Of a DNA stretch of 64,000 bases, positions 53,166 through 62,728 are shown one piece after another. Position 1 is the stretch's first letter, and the number at the start of each line of letters is the position of its first letter. The position numbers and the translations under genes are program-made. Source of the DNA: Chitinophagaceae bacterium (GTDB lineage Bacteria > Bacteroidota > Bacteroidia > Chitinophagales > Chitinophagaceae). The DNA lies in contig JACSRW010000029.1 in NCBI GenBank assembly GCA_014879565.1, forward strand, positions 160,280 to 224,279. Direction: 5' to 3'. The notes beneath the pieces were generated by a model, which was not told the origin of the DNA, searched no databases, and saw nothing but the letters and a program-made list of their open reading frames with translations.

Positions 53166-55430
53166 ATGTTTGTAAAAAATTCTCTTACTGCTCTTCTGCT
53201 GATCTCTGCCCTATCCGGTTATGCACAAAAAGACACTGCCGGTTTGTTTATTGATGATAGTCTCCGTCCCCATACAAAGTACCTGGATGATATAACAATT
53301 GTCGGCCGCTACAGCCGGAGTGATATCCAGCAAATGCCCGAAGTGGTGGGTACTTCTATCTATGCAGGCAAAAAGAATGCACTGATCGTACTGGATAATG
53401 TAAACGGAAATGTGGTTACCAATACCATGCGCCAGGTGGTGGCCAAAGTACCGGGCATACAGATCTGGGAAAGTGATGGCAGCGGAATCCAGATCGGTAT
53501 TGCAGCCCGGGGACTGAGTCCCAACCGCAGCTGGGAATTTAATGTACGCCAGAACGGTTATGATATTGCCGCTGATCCTTATGGTTATCCCGAAGCTTAT
53601 TATAATCCCCAGTTACAGGCCGTTCAGCGACTGGAAATTGTCCGGGGGCAGGGCTCCCTGCAATACGGGCCGCAGTTCGGGGGACTGGTGAACTATATTC
53701 TTCGTAATGGTAGTGAAATCAATAAACCTTTTGAATTTGAAACCCAGCAAACCGTGGGTAGTAACGGGCTGTATAACAGTTATAATGCGCTGGGCGGTGA
53801 GACCAAAAATTTTCATTATTACGCCTTCTTTGATCACCGCAATGCGGAAGGGTACCGCCAGAACAGCAGGTATTATACCAATTCCGGTTTTGGTACGTTT
53901 ACCTGGCGCTTTACCCCGCGTTTTTCCCTCAGTGCGGAACTGATGCGCAACCATATCCGCAGTCAGCAGCCCGGAGGGCTTACCGATGCGCAAATGATCA
54001 CCGGTATCCGGCAAAGTTTGCGGAGCCGCAACTGGTTTGATATTACCTGGACCACCGCTGCCCTGATAGGTAATTACCAGTTTTCTTCCCGGTCAAAGCT
54101 CAATGTAAAACTCTTCGGCATACAGGGCGACCGGAACAGTGTGGGCTTTATGCCTTCCGGCGGTATAACGGTAAAAGACAGTATTAACCGGACTACCGGG
54201 CAATACAATACCCGGAACCTGAATGCGGATAAATACCGGAATTACGGCCTGGAATTGCGTTACCTGGGAGATTATTCACTGGGTAACAGCAGCAGCACTT
54301 TCTCCGCCGGTGCCCGGGTATATACCGGCTCCACTTACCGCTATGCGGCAGATGGCAAGGGCAGCACCGGTACAGATTATGATATGACCCTTAGCGACGG
54401 AATCTGGACGAGAGATATTGATTTCAATACGGTCAACCTGGCCTTTCATGCGGAAAATATTTTCCGGATAGGGGAGAAATGGCTCCTGATACCCGGATTC
54501 CGCTATGAATATATCACCGGTTCAGCCTCCGGAAGAAACGGCTTCAGCGGCGGCAATGAAATTTTGCTGCAAAACCAGGAACGCAGCCGGGGCTTTCTGC
54601 TGGGGGGTATCGGAACGGAATACCATATCACCAAAGGAACCGAGTTGTATGCGAATATTACACAGGCTTACCGGCCCGTGCAGTTCGCAGACCTCACCGC
54701 GCCACCCACCACAGATGTAATTGATGAAGACCTGAAAGATGCACGGGGTTACAATGCTGATCTTGGCTACCGCGGCAAAATCGGATCCTGGCTGTATTTT
54801 GATATCAGCGCCTATTACCTCCGGTACAATAACCGTATCGGGGTGATTGTACAGCAACGTACCGATGGCAGTTTTTATAATTACCGCACCAATGTGGGTG
54901 GCAGTAACAGCCGGGGACTGGAAAGTCTCGTTGAGTTCAGTCCGGTGAAAGTTTTTCAGCCGGATGCAAAATGGGGTGATATTAGTGTATTTGTTTCGTG
55001 GGGATATACCGATGCCCGTTATGGTAACTTTAAAGTGATTACCAAGAACAGTTCCAACCAGCTGGTGGAAACAAACCTAAAAAATAAAAAAGTGGAAAAC
55101 GCGCCGGAACAACTGGTCCGGGCCGGAATTACCTATCGCTATAAAGGGCTCTCTCTGACCGCCCAGCTCAGTCATACCAGTGATGCATTCGCGGATGCCA
55201 ATAATACCGTTGCGCCCTCTTCCAATGCGCAAAACGGGCTGATCCCTTCTTATACCGTTACGGACCTGACCGCTACGTACCAGTTCAGTAAAAAACTGCA
55301 GTTGAAGTCGGGGATTAATAACCTTGGAAATGCCCGCTACTTTACCCGCCGTGCCGGTGGTTATCCCGGTCCCGGTGTCCTGCCTGCCGACGGAAGGACA
55401 TTTTTCCTGAGTGTGGGGGCGAAATTCTGA
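53166..55430 (+). CDS. TonB-dependent receptor, FecA-like
   Basis: A 754-residue outer-membrane receptor. The signal peptide (about 1-19, ending LSGYAQ) is followed by a plug domain with TNTMRQVVAKVPGIQIWESDG and RLEIVRGQGSLQYGPQFGG. This plug pattern is that of the ferric dicitrate receptor FecA group. The last strand ends in FFLSVGAKF. No FecR/FecI pair is adjacent, so regulation differs from the classical Fec system. The ATG at 53166 gives a clean signal peptide; a GTG at 53157 is the alternative. Confidence 0.9.
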   Translation: MFVKNSLTALLLISALSGYAQKDTAGLFIDDSLRPHTKYLDDITIVGRYSRSDIQQMPEVVGTSIYAGKKNALIVLDNVNGNVVTNTMRQVVAKVPGIQIWESDGSGIQIGIAARGLSPNRSWEFNVRQNGYDIAADPYGYPEAYYNPQLQAVQRLEIVRGQGSLQYGPQFGGLVNYILRNGSEINKPFEFETQQTVGSNGLYNSYNALGGETKNFHYYAFFDHRNAEGYRQNSRYYTNSGFGTFTWRFTPRFSLSAELMRNHIRSQQPGGLTDAQMITGIRQSLRSRNWFDITWTTAALIGNYQFSSRSKLNVKLFGIQGDRNSVGFMPSGGITVKDSINRTTGQYNTRNLNADKYRNYGLELRYLGDYSLGNSSSTFSAGARVYTGSTYRYAADGKGSTGTDYDMTLSDGIWTRDIDFNTVNLAFHAENIFRIGEKWLLIPGFRYEYITGSASGRNGFSGGNEILLQNQERSRGFLLGGIGTEYHITKGTELYANITQAYRPVQFADLTAPPTTDVIDEDLKDARGYNADLGYRGKIGSWLYFDISAYYLRYNNRIGVIVQQRTDGSFYNYRTNVGGSNSRGLESLVEFSPVKVFQPDAKWGDISVFVSWGYTDARYGNFKVITKNSSNQLVETNLKNKKVENAPEQLVRAGITYRYKGLSLTAQLSHTSDAFADANNTVAPSSNAQNGLIPSYTVTDLTATYQFSKKLQLKSGINNLGNARYFTRRAGGYPGPGVLPADGRTFFLSVGAKF

Positions 55431-55452
55431 TTATTGAAAAACTACCATAGTT

Positions 55453-55491
55453 AAACCCGGCCTTCGGAGCCCTCCGACTGGCCGGGTTTTT
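55453..55491 (+). terminator. Rho-independent terminator of the FecA-like gene
   Basis: A 10-bp perfect outer stem (AAACCCGGCC / GGCCGGGTTT) with an inner CGGAG/TCCG stem and a following T-run. Confidence 0.9.
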
Positions 55492-55509
55492 CATTTTTAG
55501 GTATTCCGT

Positions 55510-55594
55510 TGTCTTGCTGAACCTGCCAAAGCATGATGAACGGGTTTGAATGAATTTCGCTGTCATGCTGAGCGTGCCGAAGCATGATGAACGG
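55510..55594. repeat. Two 34-bp direct repeats
   Basis: 55510-55543 and 55561-55594 match at 30 of 34 positions; both end in AAGCATGATGAACGG. They resemble a dispersed intergenic repeat (TGTCATGCTGAGC...GAAGCATG) seen in many Bacteroidota genomes. Confidence 0.75.
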
Positions 55595-55764
55595 ATTCTC
55601 CCTAATTGCTGTTTAAACATTCACTGATTTTTCTCAAGTGTCCGCCTGATTGCAAAACAGACCTTGTCATCTTTTTGTCAAACCTCCCCTTAAACAAAGA
55701 AGCTGACAATCAGATGATAATTCAGAAAAACTGCAGGACAAACTTTGCATCCGAAATAAAAATT

Positions 55765-57822
55765 ATGAGAACTTTTCACCTTTTTATCATCAGTTGTTTC
55801 CTCTACACCGGCCTTCAGGCCCAGCCCGGCGGTAAGTCGGTCGCCGAAGACACCACCCGGGCCAAAGACCTGGAAGAAGTGGTGGTAACCGGCCAGTTTA
55901 AACCCCAGTCACTTAAGAATTCGGTGTACCAGATCCGGGTTATCAACCGTGACCGGATAGAAAAACAGGGCGCCGTTCGCCTGCAGGATGTGCTGCGTAA
56001 TGAGCTTAATATCCGTTTTTCACAGGACCTGGCCACCGGCGGTTCCGCTATTACCATGCTGGGACTGAGCGGTCAGAATGTAAAAATTCTGGTGGACGGA
56101 CTGCCGGTAACCGGTCGCCAGGGGGTCAATAATGAATTTGATATCAGTCAGCTGGATATAAACAGTATTGAACGGATTGAGCTGGTAGAAGGACCTATGT
56201 CTGTTATTTATGGCGCGGATGCCCTGGCAGGCGTTATTAATATCATCACCAAAAAAGCAGATGCGGCCAAACTGGCCGTCAATGCCCGGCTGCATGAAGA
56301 ATCAGTTGGAAAAGAATACGGCTGGAACCAGGGTATTCATAACCAGCAGGCCGGACTCACCTGGCGCAAACAAAACTGGGAGGCCGGCGCTTCCTTTGCC
56401 CATAATTATTTTGGCGGATGGAAAGACACGGCTGTGGGCCGGGAACTGGTCTGGCATAAAAAAGACCAGCGGCTTGCGAACGGCTTTTTGGGTTATACGC
56501 GCGGCAAACTCAGCCTGCGTTACCGGCTTGATGGAATGGATGAAGTAATCACCAACCCGGCCAATTTTCTTCCCTATCCCGATCCAATTTCCGGCGACAC
56601 CCTGGCCTATAACCAGGAATACCTGTCCCGCCGGCTCATGCACCAGTTACAGGGATCTTATTTCCTGAACAACCAGTGGTCTTTCCAGTTGCAGTCAGCC
56701 TATACCGATTACCGCCGGGAAGTCTTTTCCACGACCCTGAACAAAAACACCGGCGAAACCCGGTTGGATATGGGGGAAGGCAGAAACTCTGTGGTGAATT
56801 TTTCCGGTTTCACCCTCCGGGCTACAGGCGCCTGGAAAATGAACCGGCTCCTCAGTTTTCAGCCGGGGGTGGATATAAACCTTGACCGGGGAGAAGGCGA
56901 AAGACTAAGGGCCGGGAATAATAACGTAAATGACTATGCGCTTTTCCTGAGTTCAGAAATCACCCCTTCCGAAAAGATCAATATCCGTCCCGGGCTGCGT
57001 TTTATCAGCAACTCCGTATACGAAGCACCTCCGGTGGTGCCTTCCCTGAATACCCGGATCCGTCTCAGTGAAATCCTGGATCTGCGGCTTTCCTATGCCC
57101 GTGGCTTCCGCTCTCCCTCTCTCCGGGAACTCTATTTCAGTTTCTTTGATGCCAACCATCAGGTAGTGGGAAATCCTGACCTGAAAGCGGAAACCTCTCA
57201 CAGTTTTACCGGCTCCCTGGCGCTGAAGAAAAAAACAAAAGAGGGGATGCAGCTGACCGCGCAACTGGGTGGTTTTTTCAACGATGTGCGCAACCAGATT
57301 GACTATGTGTTTACCCAAAGTTCAGATACCGCCAAACTCTACAATATACTGAAGAGCAAAACTGCCGGACTGAACCTGACCACCGGTCTGGCAGGCCGCC
57401 ACTGGAACCTGGCTGCCGGAACCTCAGTAACCGGTTTTTACAACGACCAGTTTGAAGCAGATAAAACACTGAATGAACTGCTCTGGTCAGCGGAAGCCAA
57501 CCTGACGGCCACCTGGAGTTTTACAAAACTGGGAATGGACCTGAACCTGTTTTATAAGTTTACAGGTAAGCGTCCCCGTTATATCGCCAGCGGACAGGAA
57601 GTGGTTCTTTCCCGTCAGGAAGGATATCATATGGCCGATCTCACCGTTAACAAAAAACTGACCTCCTTCCTCCGGCTGAATGCGGGGGTGCGTAACCTCT
57701 TCGGGGTAGATCGTATCCGGGCCAGTTTTGTGGCCGGTGGTATCCATACCGGGGGCGGACTGAGTGTGGCCACCGGCCGTTCCGCTTTCGCTTCCCTGTT
57801 GTTTAACTGGAATAAAAAATAA
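55765..57822 (+). CDS. TonB-dependent haem receptor, HmuR/BtuB-like
   Basis: A 685-residue receptor. The signal peptide (about 1-20, ending GLQAQ) and plug domain (LEEVVVTGQF; VRLQDVLRNELNIRF; IERIELVEGPMSVIYGADALAG) are typical. The barrel contains YARGFRSPSLRELYF and GNPDLKAETS, equivalent to the FRAP and NPxL motifs of haem receptors. It is followed by an HmuY-family gene, so haem uptake is the best prediction. An upstream in-frame extension to 55606 has no family similarity; the ATG at 55765 gives the signal peptide. Confidence 0.88.
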   Translation: MRTFHLFIISCFLYTGLQAQPGGKSVAEDTTRAKDLEEVVVTGQFKPQSLKNSVYQIRVINRDRIEKQGAVRLQDVLRNELNIRFSQDLATGGSAITMLGLSGQNVKILVDGLPVTGRQGVNNEFDISQLDINSIERIELVEGPMSVIYGADALAGVINIITKKADAAKLAVNARLHEESVGKEYGWNQGIHNQQAGLTWRKQNWEAGASFAHNYFGGWKDTAVGRELVWHKKDQRLANGFLGYTRGKLSLRYRLDGMDEVITNPANFLPYPDPISGDTLAYNQEYLSRRLMHQLQGSYFLNNQWSFQLQSAYTDYRREVFSTTLNKNTGETRLDMGEGRNSVVNFSGFTLRATGAWKMNRLLSFQPGVDINLDRGEGERLRAGNNNVNDYALFLSSEITPSEKINIRPGLRFISNSVYEAPPVVPSLNTRIRLSEILDLRLSYARGFRSPSLRELYFSFFDANHQVVGNPDLKAETSHSFTGSLALKKKTKEGMQLTAQLGGFFNDVRNQIDYVFTQSSDTAKLYNILKSKTAGLNLTTGLAGRHWNLAAGTSVTGFYNDQFEADKTLNELLWSAEANLTATWSFTKLGMDLNLFYKFTGKRPRYIASGQEVVLSRQEGYHMADLTVNKKLTSFLRLNAGVRNLFGVDRIRASFVAGGIHTGGGLSVATGRSAFASLLFNWNKK

Positions 57823-57840
57823 TTCACTATAAAGTATTCA

Positions 57841-59241
57841 ATGATGAAACAAAAACTCGTTTTACCCTTTCTGCTTATAGCCGGGCTTTTACTGGCCGCC
57901 GGTTGCCGCAAACGCAGCGCCGATCTGCCCGACAATTATGTTGTCTTTGAAACAGCCGAACAGGGCCTCACCGCTGCGGAAAATTCAATGACCGTGCGGC
58001 TGAAACTCTCCCGGCAGGCCGATACGGCTTTCCCCGTAATGGTTAAATTAACGGAGCAGGATCTGGCTTACGGGGTGGATTATACCACCACACCGGCAGC
58101 CGTTTCCGGAACCCTGACGATTACCATTCCCGCAGGAGCCAATGATGCTTCTTTTACAGTGAATAAAGTGAACGGGGTATTATTTGACGGGGATGAAAAA
58201 ATTGTATTTGACCTGGATCAGACTCTTCAGAAAGTGACTGTTGGGGTAACCCGCCGGTTTACCCTGAGTTTTGCCGAACTGATTGCACAGACGCCGGCGC
58301 TTACCATCAACGGGGGCGGGGTGCTCTATGCCAATAAAGTGTTCCTGGACCTGAGTGCCAACCGGCAAACAGCGGTGAACCGGAATAACTGGGATCTTGG
58401 TTTTTATACCGGAGCGGATCATTTCCGGGTTATCCTGAATTCCTCTTCCGCAATGATGGCAAAACAGCTTGCCAAAAACGACCTGACGCAGGTAACCGCG
58501 GCAGACACAGCCGGTTTCAGTACACAAGTGGCATTTAATCAGTTTGCCCCCAGTCCGGCTTCCCTTCCCTATATTGATTACCCCACCGGTGACCTGACCC
58601 GCACGGCCATTGATGCCATCAGTGCAACTCCGGATGAAAATAAAGTTTACATAGTTAACCGCGGACTGGCTCCCGGTAGTCCGGCCCCGGCCCGTGGCTG
58701 GAAAAAAATACGGGTACTCCGCAGTGCTTCCGGTGGGTATACCCTTCAGTATGCCGATATCGCTTCCGCCAGTTTCTCCACACTGGAAATCCCAAAAGAT
58801 GAGAACTACTTTTTTAAGTATATCTCTTTTGATAATGGAGCCGTTAGTGTGGAGCCTGCCAAAAAGAAATGGGATCTGGCCTGGACTTATTTCTCCAACG
58901 TATCCAATTTCGGTACCGGAGAAGTGCCCTATCTCTTCCAGGATATTATCCTGCTGAACCGCAATGTGCAGGTGGCCAAAGTAATGGTGACCGCCAAAGC
59001 CTGGGCAGATTTTTCGGCAGCCGATATTACGGCACAGACATTTCTCTCCACCCAGAATGCGATTGCGGCTGACTGGCGCTCGGGCGGAGGACCCGGGGTG
59101 TCTCCGGCAGTGCGCTCAGACCGTTATTATATTGTAAAAGACGGCGATGCGAATTATTATAAACTCCGGTTTACGGCACTTACCCAGAATGGTGAAAGAG
59201 GCTATCCGGCCTTTGAAGCGGTTTGGCTGAAGAAGGATTAG
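57841..59241 (+). CDS. HmuY-family haem-binding lipoprotein, extended
   Basis: A 466-residue lipoprotein with lipobox LAAGC (about Cys22). The first 130 mature residues form a Calx-beta-like immunoglobulin domain (YGVDYTTTPAAVSGTLTI, DGDEKIVFDL). The rest is an HmuY domain, from FLDLSANRQTAVNRNNWDLGFY to the C-terminus; this binds haem and delivers it to the HmuR-type receptor. It is about twice the length of Porphyromonas HmuY because of the extra domain. It is 18 bases downstream of the receptor gene. Confidence 0.88.
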   Translation: MMKQKLVLPFLLIAGLLLAAGCRKRSADLPDNYVVFETAEQGLTAAENSMTVRLKLSRQADTAFPVMVKLTEQDLAYGVDYTTTPAAVSGTLTITIPAGANDASFTVNKVNGVLFDGDEKIVFDLDQTLQKVTVGVTRRFTLSFAELIAQTPALTINGGGVLYANKVFLDLSANRQTAVNRNNWDLGFYTGADHFRVILNSSSAMMAKQLAKNDLTQVTAADTAGFSTQVAFNQFAPSPASLPYIDYPTGDLTRTAIDAISATPDENKVYIVNRGLAPGSPAPARGWKKIRVLRSASGGYTLQYADIASASFSTLEIPKDENYFFKYISFDNGAVSVEPAKKKWDLAWTYFSNVSNFGTGEVPYLFQDIILLNRNVQVAKVMVTAKAWADFSAADITAQTFLSTQNAIAADWRSGGGPGVSPAVRSDRYYIVKDGDANYYKLRFTALTQNGERGYPAFEAVWLKKD

Positions 59242-59267
59242 TTTTAATGGTTATATGGTAAGAACAG

Positions 59268-59298
59268 GGCTGCCTCCTCCGGGGCGGCCTTTTCTTTT
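59268..59298 (+). terminator. Rho-independent terminator of the HmuY gene
   Basis: A 7-bp stem (GGCTGCC / GGCGGCC, one U-G) with an 8-base loop and TTTTCTTTT after it. Confidence 0.85.
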
Positions 59299-59344
59299 CA
59301 GGGCAGGCATGTCTATACCCTTCCTTTCCAGCCCTTTAATTTCG

Positions 59345-59352
59345 TATCTTTG
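59345..59352 (+). promoter_or_regulatory. -7 promoter box of ileS
   Basis: TATCTTTG is an exact TAnnTTTG match, 13 bases before the proposed ATG at 59366. Confidence 0.55.
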
Positions 59353-59365
59353 CACCCATTTTAGA

Positions 59366-62300
59366 ATGGCTATGAGCGCAAAATATACCGAGTTCAGTGG
59401 GCTTAACCTGCCGGCATTTGAAAAAGAAATGCTGGCTAACTGGACTGAAAACCATGCTTTTGAGAAAAGTGTTAAACTCCGGGAAGGAGCCACCCCCTTT
59501 GTGTTTTATGAGGGACCACCCAGTGCCAACGGCATGCCGGGAATTCACCACGTCATCTCCCGGACCCTCAAAGACATGGTTTGCCGCTATAAAACCATGC
59601 AGGGTTTCCAGGTAAAACGGAAAGGCGGCTGGGATACACACGGGCTGCCTGTTGAGCTGGGTGTGGAGAAAGAACTGGGAATTACCAAGGAAGATATCGG
59701 GGTAAAGATTTCAGTGGAGGAGTACAATAAAAAATGCCGCGAAGTCGTACTGCGGTTTAAAGATAAATGGGATGATATTACCCGTAAGATGGGTTATTGG
59801 GTGGACCTGAATGATCCCTATATCACGTTCAAAAATGAATACATCGAAACCCTCTGGTGGCTGCTTAAAGAGCTGTATAAAAAGGGATTTCTCTATCAGA
59901 GTGTCAGCATTCAGCCCTATTCCCCGGCCGCCGGCACCGGGCTCAGTTCCCATGAACTGAACCAGCCCGGTACATACAAGGATGTTAAGGATACCAGTTG
60001 CGTGGCTATGTTCCGCGCGGTACAGGATAACCGTTCTCAGTTTCTGCATGATGCGGTACACGGAGCCGAAGTGTTTTTCCTGGCCTGGACCACCACCCCC
60101 TGGACCCTGCCCAGTAACCTGGGACTGACCGTGGGAGCAGATATTGAGTATGTACTGGTAAAAACGGTCAATCCCTACACCCATCTCCCGGTGAATGTAG
60201 TGCTGGCCAAAGCGCTTTTGCACAAATATTTTAAGGAGGAAGGCAAAGGGGTGGACATTGAAAGCTATAATGAGAAATCCAAAATACTTCCCTGGACGGA
60301 ACTGATTTCATTTAAGGGATCGGAGATTGAAGGTTGCCGCTATGAACAACTGATGCCCTATGATGCCAACAGTCCGGCACATGCGGGCGGGGATCCTTTC
60401 CGGGTATTGGTAGACAGCTTTGTCACCACCGAAGATGGTACCGGTATCGTGCATACTGCGCCGGCCTTCGGAGCCGATGACTATAAAGTCGGCAGGAAAT
60501 ATGGCATTGGCATATTGACCATGGTGGACCGTGAGGGCAAATTTGTGGAAGGGATGGGTGAGTTCAGCGGCCGGTATGTAAAGAATTACAAAGACGAGCA
60601 AGACTATGTGGATGTGAATGTGGATATAGCGGTGAAGCTGAAAAAAGAAAACCGCGCTTTTAAGGTGGAGAAATATGAACACAGTTACCCGCATTGCTGG
60701 CGGACGGACAAACCTGTGTTGTATTATCCGCTGGATGCCTGGTTTATAAAAACAACCGCCATCAAAGACCGGATGGTGGAACTGAATAAGACCATCAACT
60801 GGAAACCCAAATCTACGGGCGAAGGCCGCTTTGGCAACTGGCTGGAAAACCTGGTGGACTGGAACCTGAGCCGTTCCCGTTACTGGGGTACGCCACTTCC
60901 CGTATGGAGAACAGAAGACAACAGTGAAGAGATTTGTGTGGGCAGTATGGCCGAACTGAAGGAACGCGCGCTGCAGGCAGATAAAGTACTCGGTACCAAT
61001 AATGCGCTCCTGGTAGGAGAGGCGATTGACCTGCATAAGCCCTATGTGGATGAGATCGTTTTGGTCAGTGATTCCGGCCAGCCCATGAAACGGGTGCCGG
61101 ACCTGATTGATGTCTGGTTCGACAGCGGGGCTATGCCTTATGCGCAATGGGGGCTGGATCCTGAAAAAGTTAAAAACGGCGACCCCATGCCGTTTGGTAA
61201 GGGATGGGAGGGTGCTTACCCGGCCGATTTTATTGCAGAAGGAGTAGACCAGACCCGGGGCTGGTTTTATACCCTGCATGCGATTGCCTCCCTGGTATTT
61301 GACTCGGTGGCGTATAAGACTGTGGTGAGTAACGGGCTCGTGCTGGACAAAAACGGCAATAAGATGAGCAAACGCCTGGGTAATGTGGTGGATCCCTTTG
61401 ATACCATTGAAAAATTCGGAGCCGATGCCACCCGCTGGTATCTCATCACAAATGCCTCCCCCTGGGATAATCTCAAATTTGATATTGAAGGAATCCGGGA
61501 AGTGCAGCGCAAATTCTTTGGTACGCTTTATAACACCTATCAGTTTTTTGCCCTTTACGCCAATGTGGACGGATTCGCTTTTAAGGAAGCATATATCCCC
61601 CTGGCAGAAAGACCCGAGATAGACCGCTGGATCCTTTCTTCCCTGAATACGGTGGTGAAAAAAGCCACGGCCTATATGGATGAGTACGAACCCACGCAGG
61701 CTGGCCGGGTGATTGAAGACTTTGTAGATGAACAGCTCAGTAACTGGTATGTGCGGCTTTGCCGGCGCCGGTTCTGGAAAGGAGAGTATGAGCAGGATAA
61801 AATCAGTGCCTACCAGACGCTTTATGAATGTCTGGAAACCCTGACCCGCCTGATTGCTCCTGTTTCTCCTTTTTTCAGCGATACCCTTTTCCGCAACCTG
61901 AATGCCGTTACCGGCCGTTTCGGGGCGGAGTCGGTTCATCATACCGATTATCCGGTGGCCAATACCGATGCGATAGATGCGGCCCTGGAAGAAAGAATGC
62001 AACTGGCCCAGGATGCCTCTTCCCTGGTACTGTCACTCCGGAAAAAAGTCAATATCAAGGTGCGTCAGCCCCTGCAGAAAGTCCTGATCCCGGCCCTGAA
62101 TCCGGGTATGAAAACACAGCTGGAGAAAGTGGAAGACCTGGTAAAGGCGGAAGTGAATGTCAAGGCGATTGAGTACCTGGATCCCGATAATACGTTTATC
62201 CGGAAAAAGGTCAAGCCCAATTTTGTGGCCCTGGGTAAAAAGCTGGGTCCGAAAATGAAAGCGGTATCCACAGCTTTGGCACAATTCAGCCAGGAGGACA

Positions 62301-62725
62301 TCAGCCGGCTGGAAAAAGAAGGCGAATATAATTTGTCAATTGAGGGCGAACCTGTAATATTACAAATCGCTGAAGTTGAAATCAGCAGTGAGGATATTCC
62401 CGGCTGGACGGTGGCCGCCAAAGGCAGCCTGACAGTCGCGCTGGATGTGACGGTAACCCCGGAACTGGAAGCGGAAGGAAATGCCAGGGAGTTTGTGAAC
62501 CGGATTCAAAAAATACGTAAAGACAGCGGTTTTGATCTGACCGACCGGGTTCGGGTACAGGTAACAGCACCCGATGGCATCAAAGAATCGCTGGCAAGCT
62601 TTAAAGCCTATATTTGCGCCGAAATTCTGGCTGACGAACTGGAATTTCCGGCTCAAATTTCCGGAGGAACGGAAATAGATATAAACGATGTTTTGCTAAA
62701 TGTGATTGTTTCAAAAAAAGGGTAA
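59366..62725 (+). CDS. ileS: Isoleucyl-tRNA synthetase, IleRS2-like with GIHH motif
   Basis: IleRS charges tRNA-Ile. The 1119-residue protein is of the long, eukaryote-like type (IleRS2), lacking the C-terminal zinc cysteines of E. coli IleRS. The active-site HIGH motif reads G59-I60-H61-H62, i.e. GXHH instead of HXGH. The KMSKS loop is K666-MSKR. The CP1 editing domain is present (AWTTTPWTLPSN). Published work on IleRS2 links the GXHH form to extreme mupirocin resistance. The start at 59366 or 59372 follows the -7 box; an upstream frame from 59255 is not plausible. Confidence 0.96.
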   Translation: MAMSAKYTEFSGLNLPAFEKEMLANWTENHAFEKSVKLREGATPFVFYEGPPSANGMPGIHHVISRTLKDMVCRYKTMQGFQVKRKGGWDTHGLPVELGVEKELGITKEDIGVKISVEEYNKKCREVVLRFKDKWDDITRKMGYWVDLNDPYITFKNEYIETLWWLLKELYKKGFLYQSVSIQPYSPAAGTGLSSHELNQPGTYKDVKDTSCVAMFRAVQDNRSQFLHDAVHGAEVFFLAWTTTPWTLPSNLGLTVGADIEYVLVKTVNPYTHLPVNVVLAKALLHKYFKEEGKGVDIESYNEKSKILPWTELISFKGSEIEGCRYEQLMPYDANSPAHAGGDPFRVLVDSFVTTEDGTGIVHTAPAFGADDYKVGRKYGIGILTMVDREGKFVEGMGEFSGRYVKNYKDEQDYVDVNVDIAVKLKKENRAFKVEKYEHSYPHCWRTDKPVLYYPLDAWFIKTTAIKDRMVELNKTINWKPKSTGEGRFGNWLENLVDWNLSRSRYWGTPLPVWRTEDNSEEICVGSMAELKERALQADKVLGTNNALLVGEAIDLHKPYVDEIVLVSDSGQPMKRVPDLIDVWFDSGAMPYAQWGLDPEKVKNGDPMPFGKGWEGAYPADFIAEGVDQTRGWFYTLHAIASLVFDSVAYKTVVSNGLVLDKNGNKMSKRLGNVVDPFDTIEKFGADATRWYLITNASPWDNLKFDIEGIREVQRKFFGTLYNTYQFFALYANVDGFAFKEAYIPLAERPEIDRWILSSLNTVVKKATAYMDEYEPTQAGRVIEDFVDEQLSNWYVRLCRRRFWKGEYEQDKISAYQTLYECLETLTRLIAPVSPFFSDTLFRNLNAVTGRFGAESVHHTDYPVANTDAIDAALEERMQLAQDASSLVLSLRKKVNIKVRQPLQKVLIPALNPGMKTQLEKVEDLVKAEVNVKAIEYLDPDNTFIRKKVKPNFVALGKKLGPKMKAVSTALAQFSQEDISRLEKEGEYNLSIEGEPVILQIAEVEISSEDIPGWTVAAKGSLTVALDVTVTPELEAEGNAREFVNRIQKIRKDSGFDLTDRVRVQVTAPDGIKESLASFKAYICAEILADELEFPAQISGGTEIDINDVLLNVIVSKKG

Positions 62726-62728
62726 TTT

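Larger units (their letters stand above)
55431..55764. other. Intergenic region between FecA-like and haem receptor genes
   Basis: No gene was found in these 334 bases. They hold a strong terminator (55453-55491), two 34-bp direct repeats (55510-55594) and an AT-rich region that should contain the promoter of the next gene. The only -7-like box, AAACTTTG at 55740-55747, is poor. Confidence 0.6.

Noticed and set aside
60308..62002. 564-codon minus-strand open frame opposite ileS
   Set aside because: It has no family similarity, lies wholly antisense to a clear ileS and reads as the mirror of its codon pattern.
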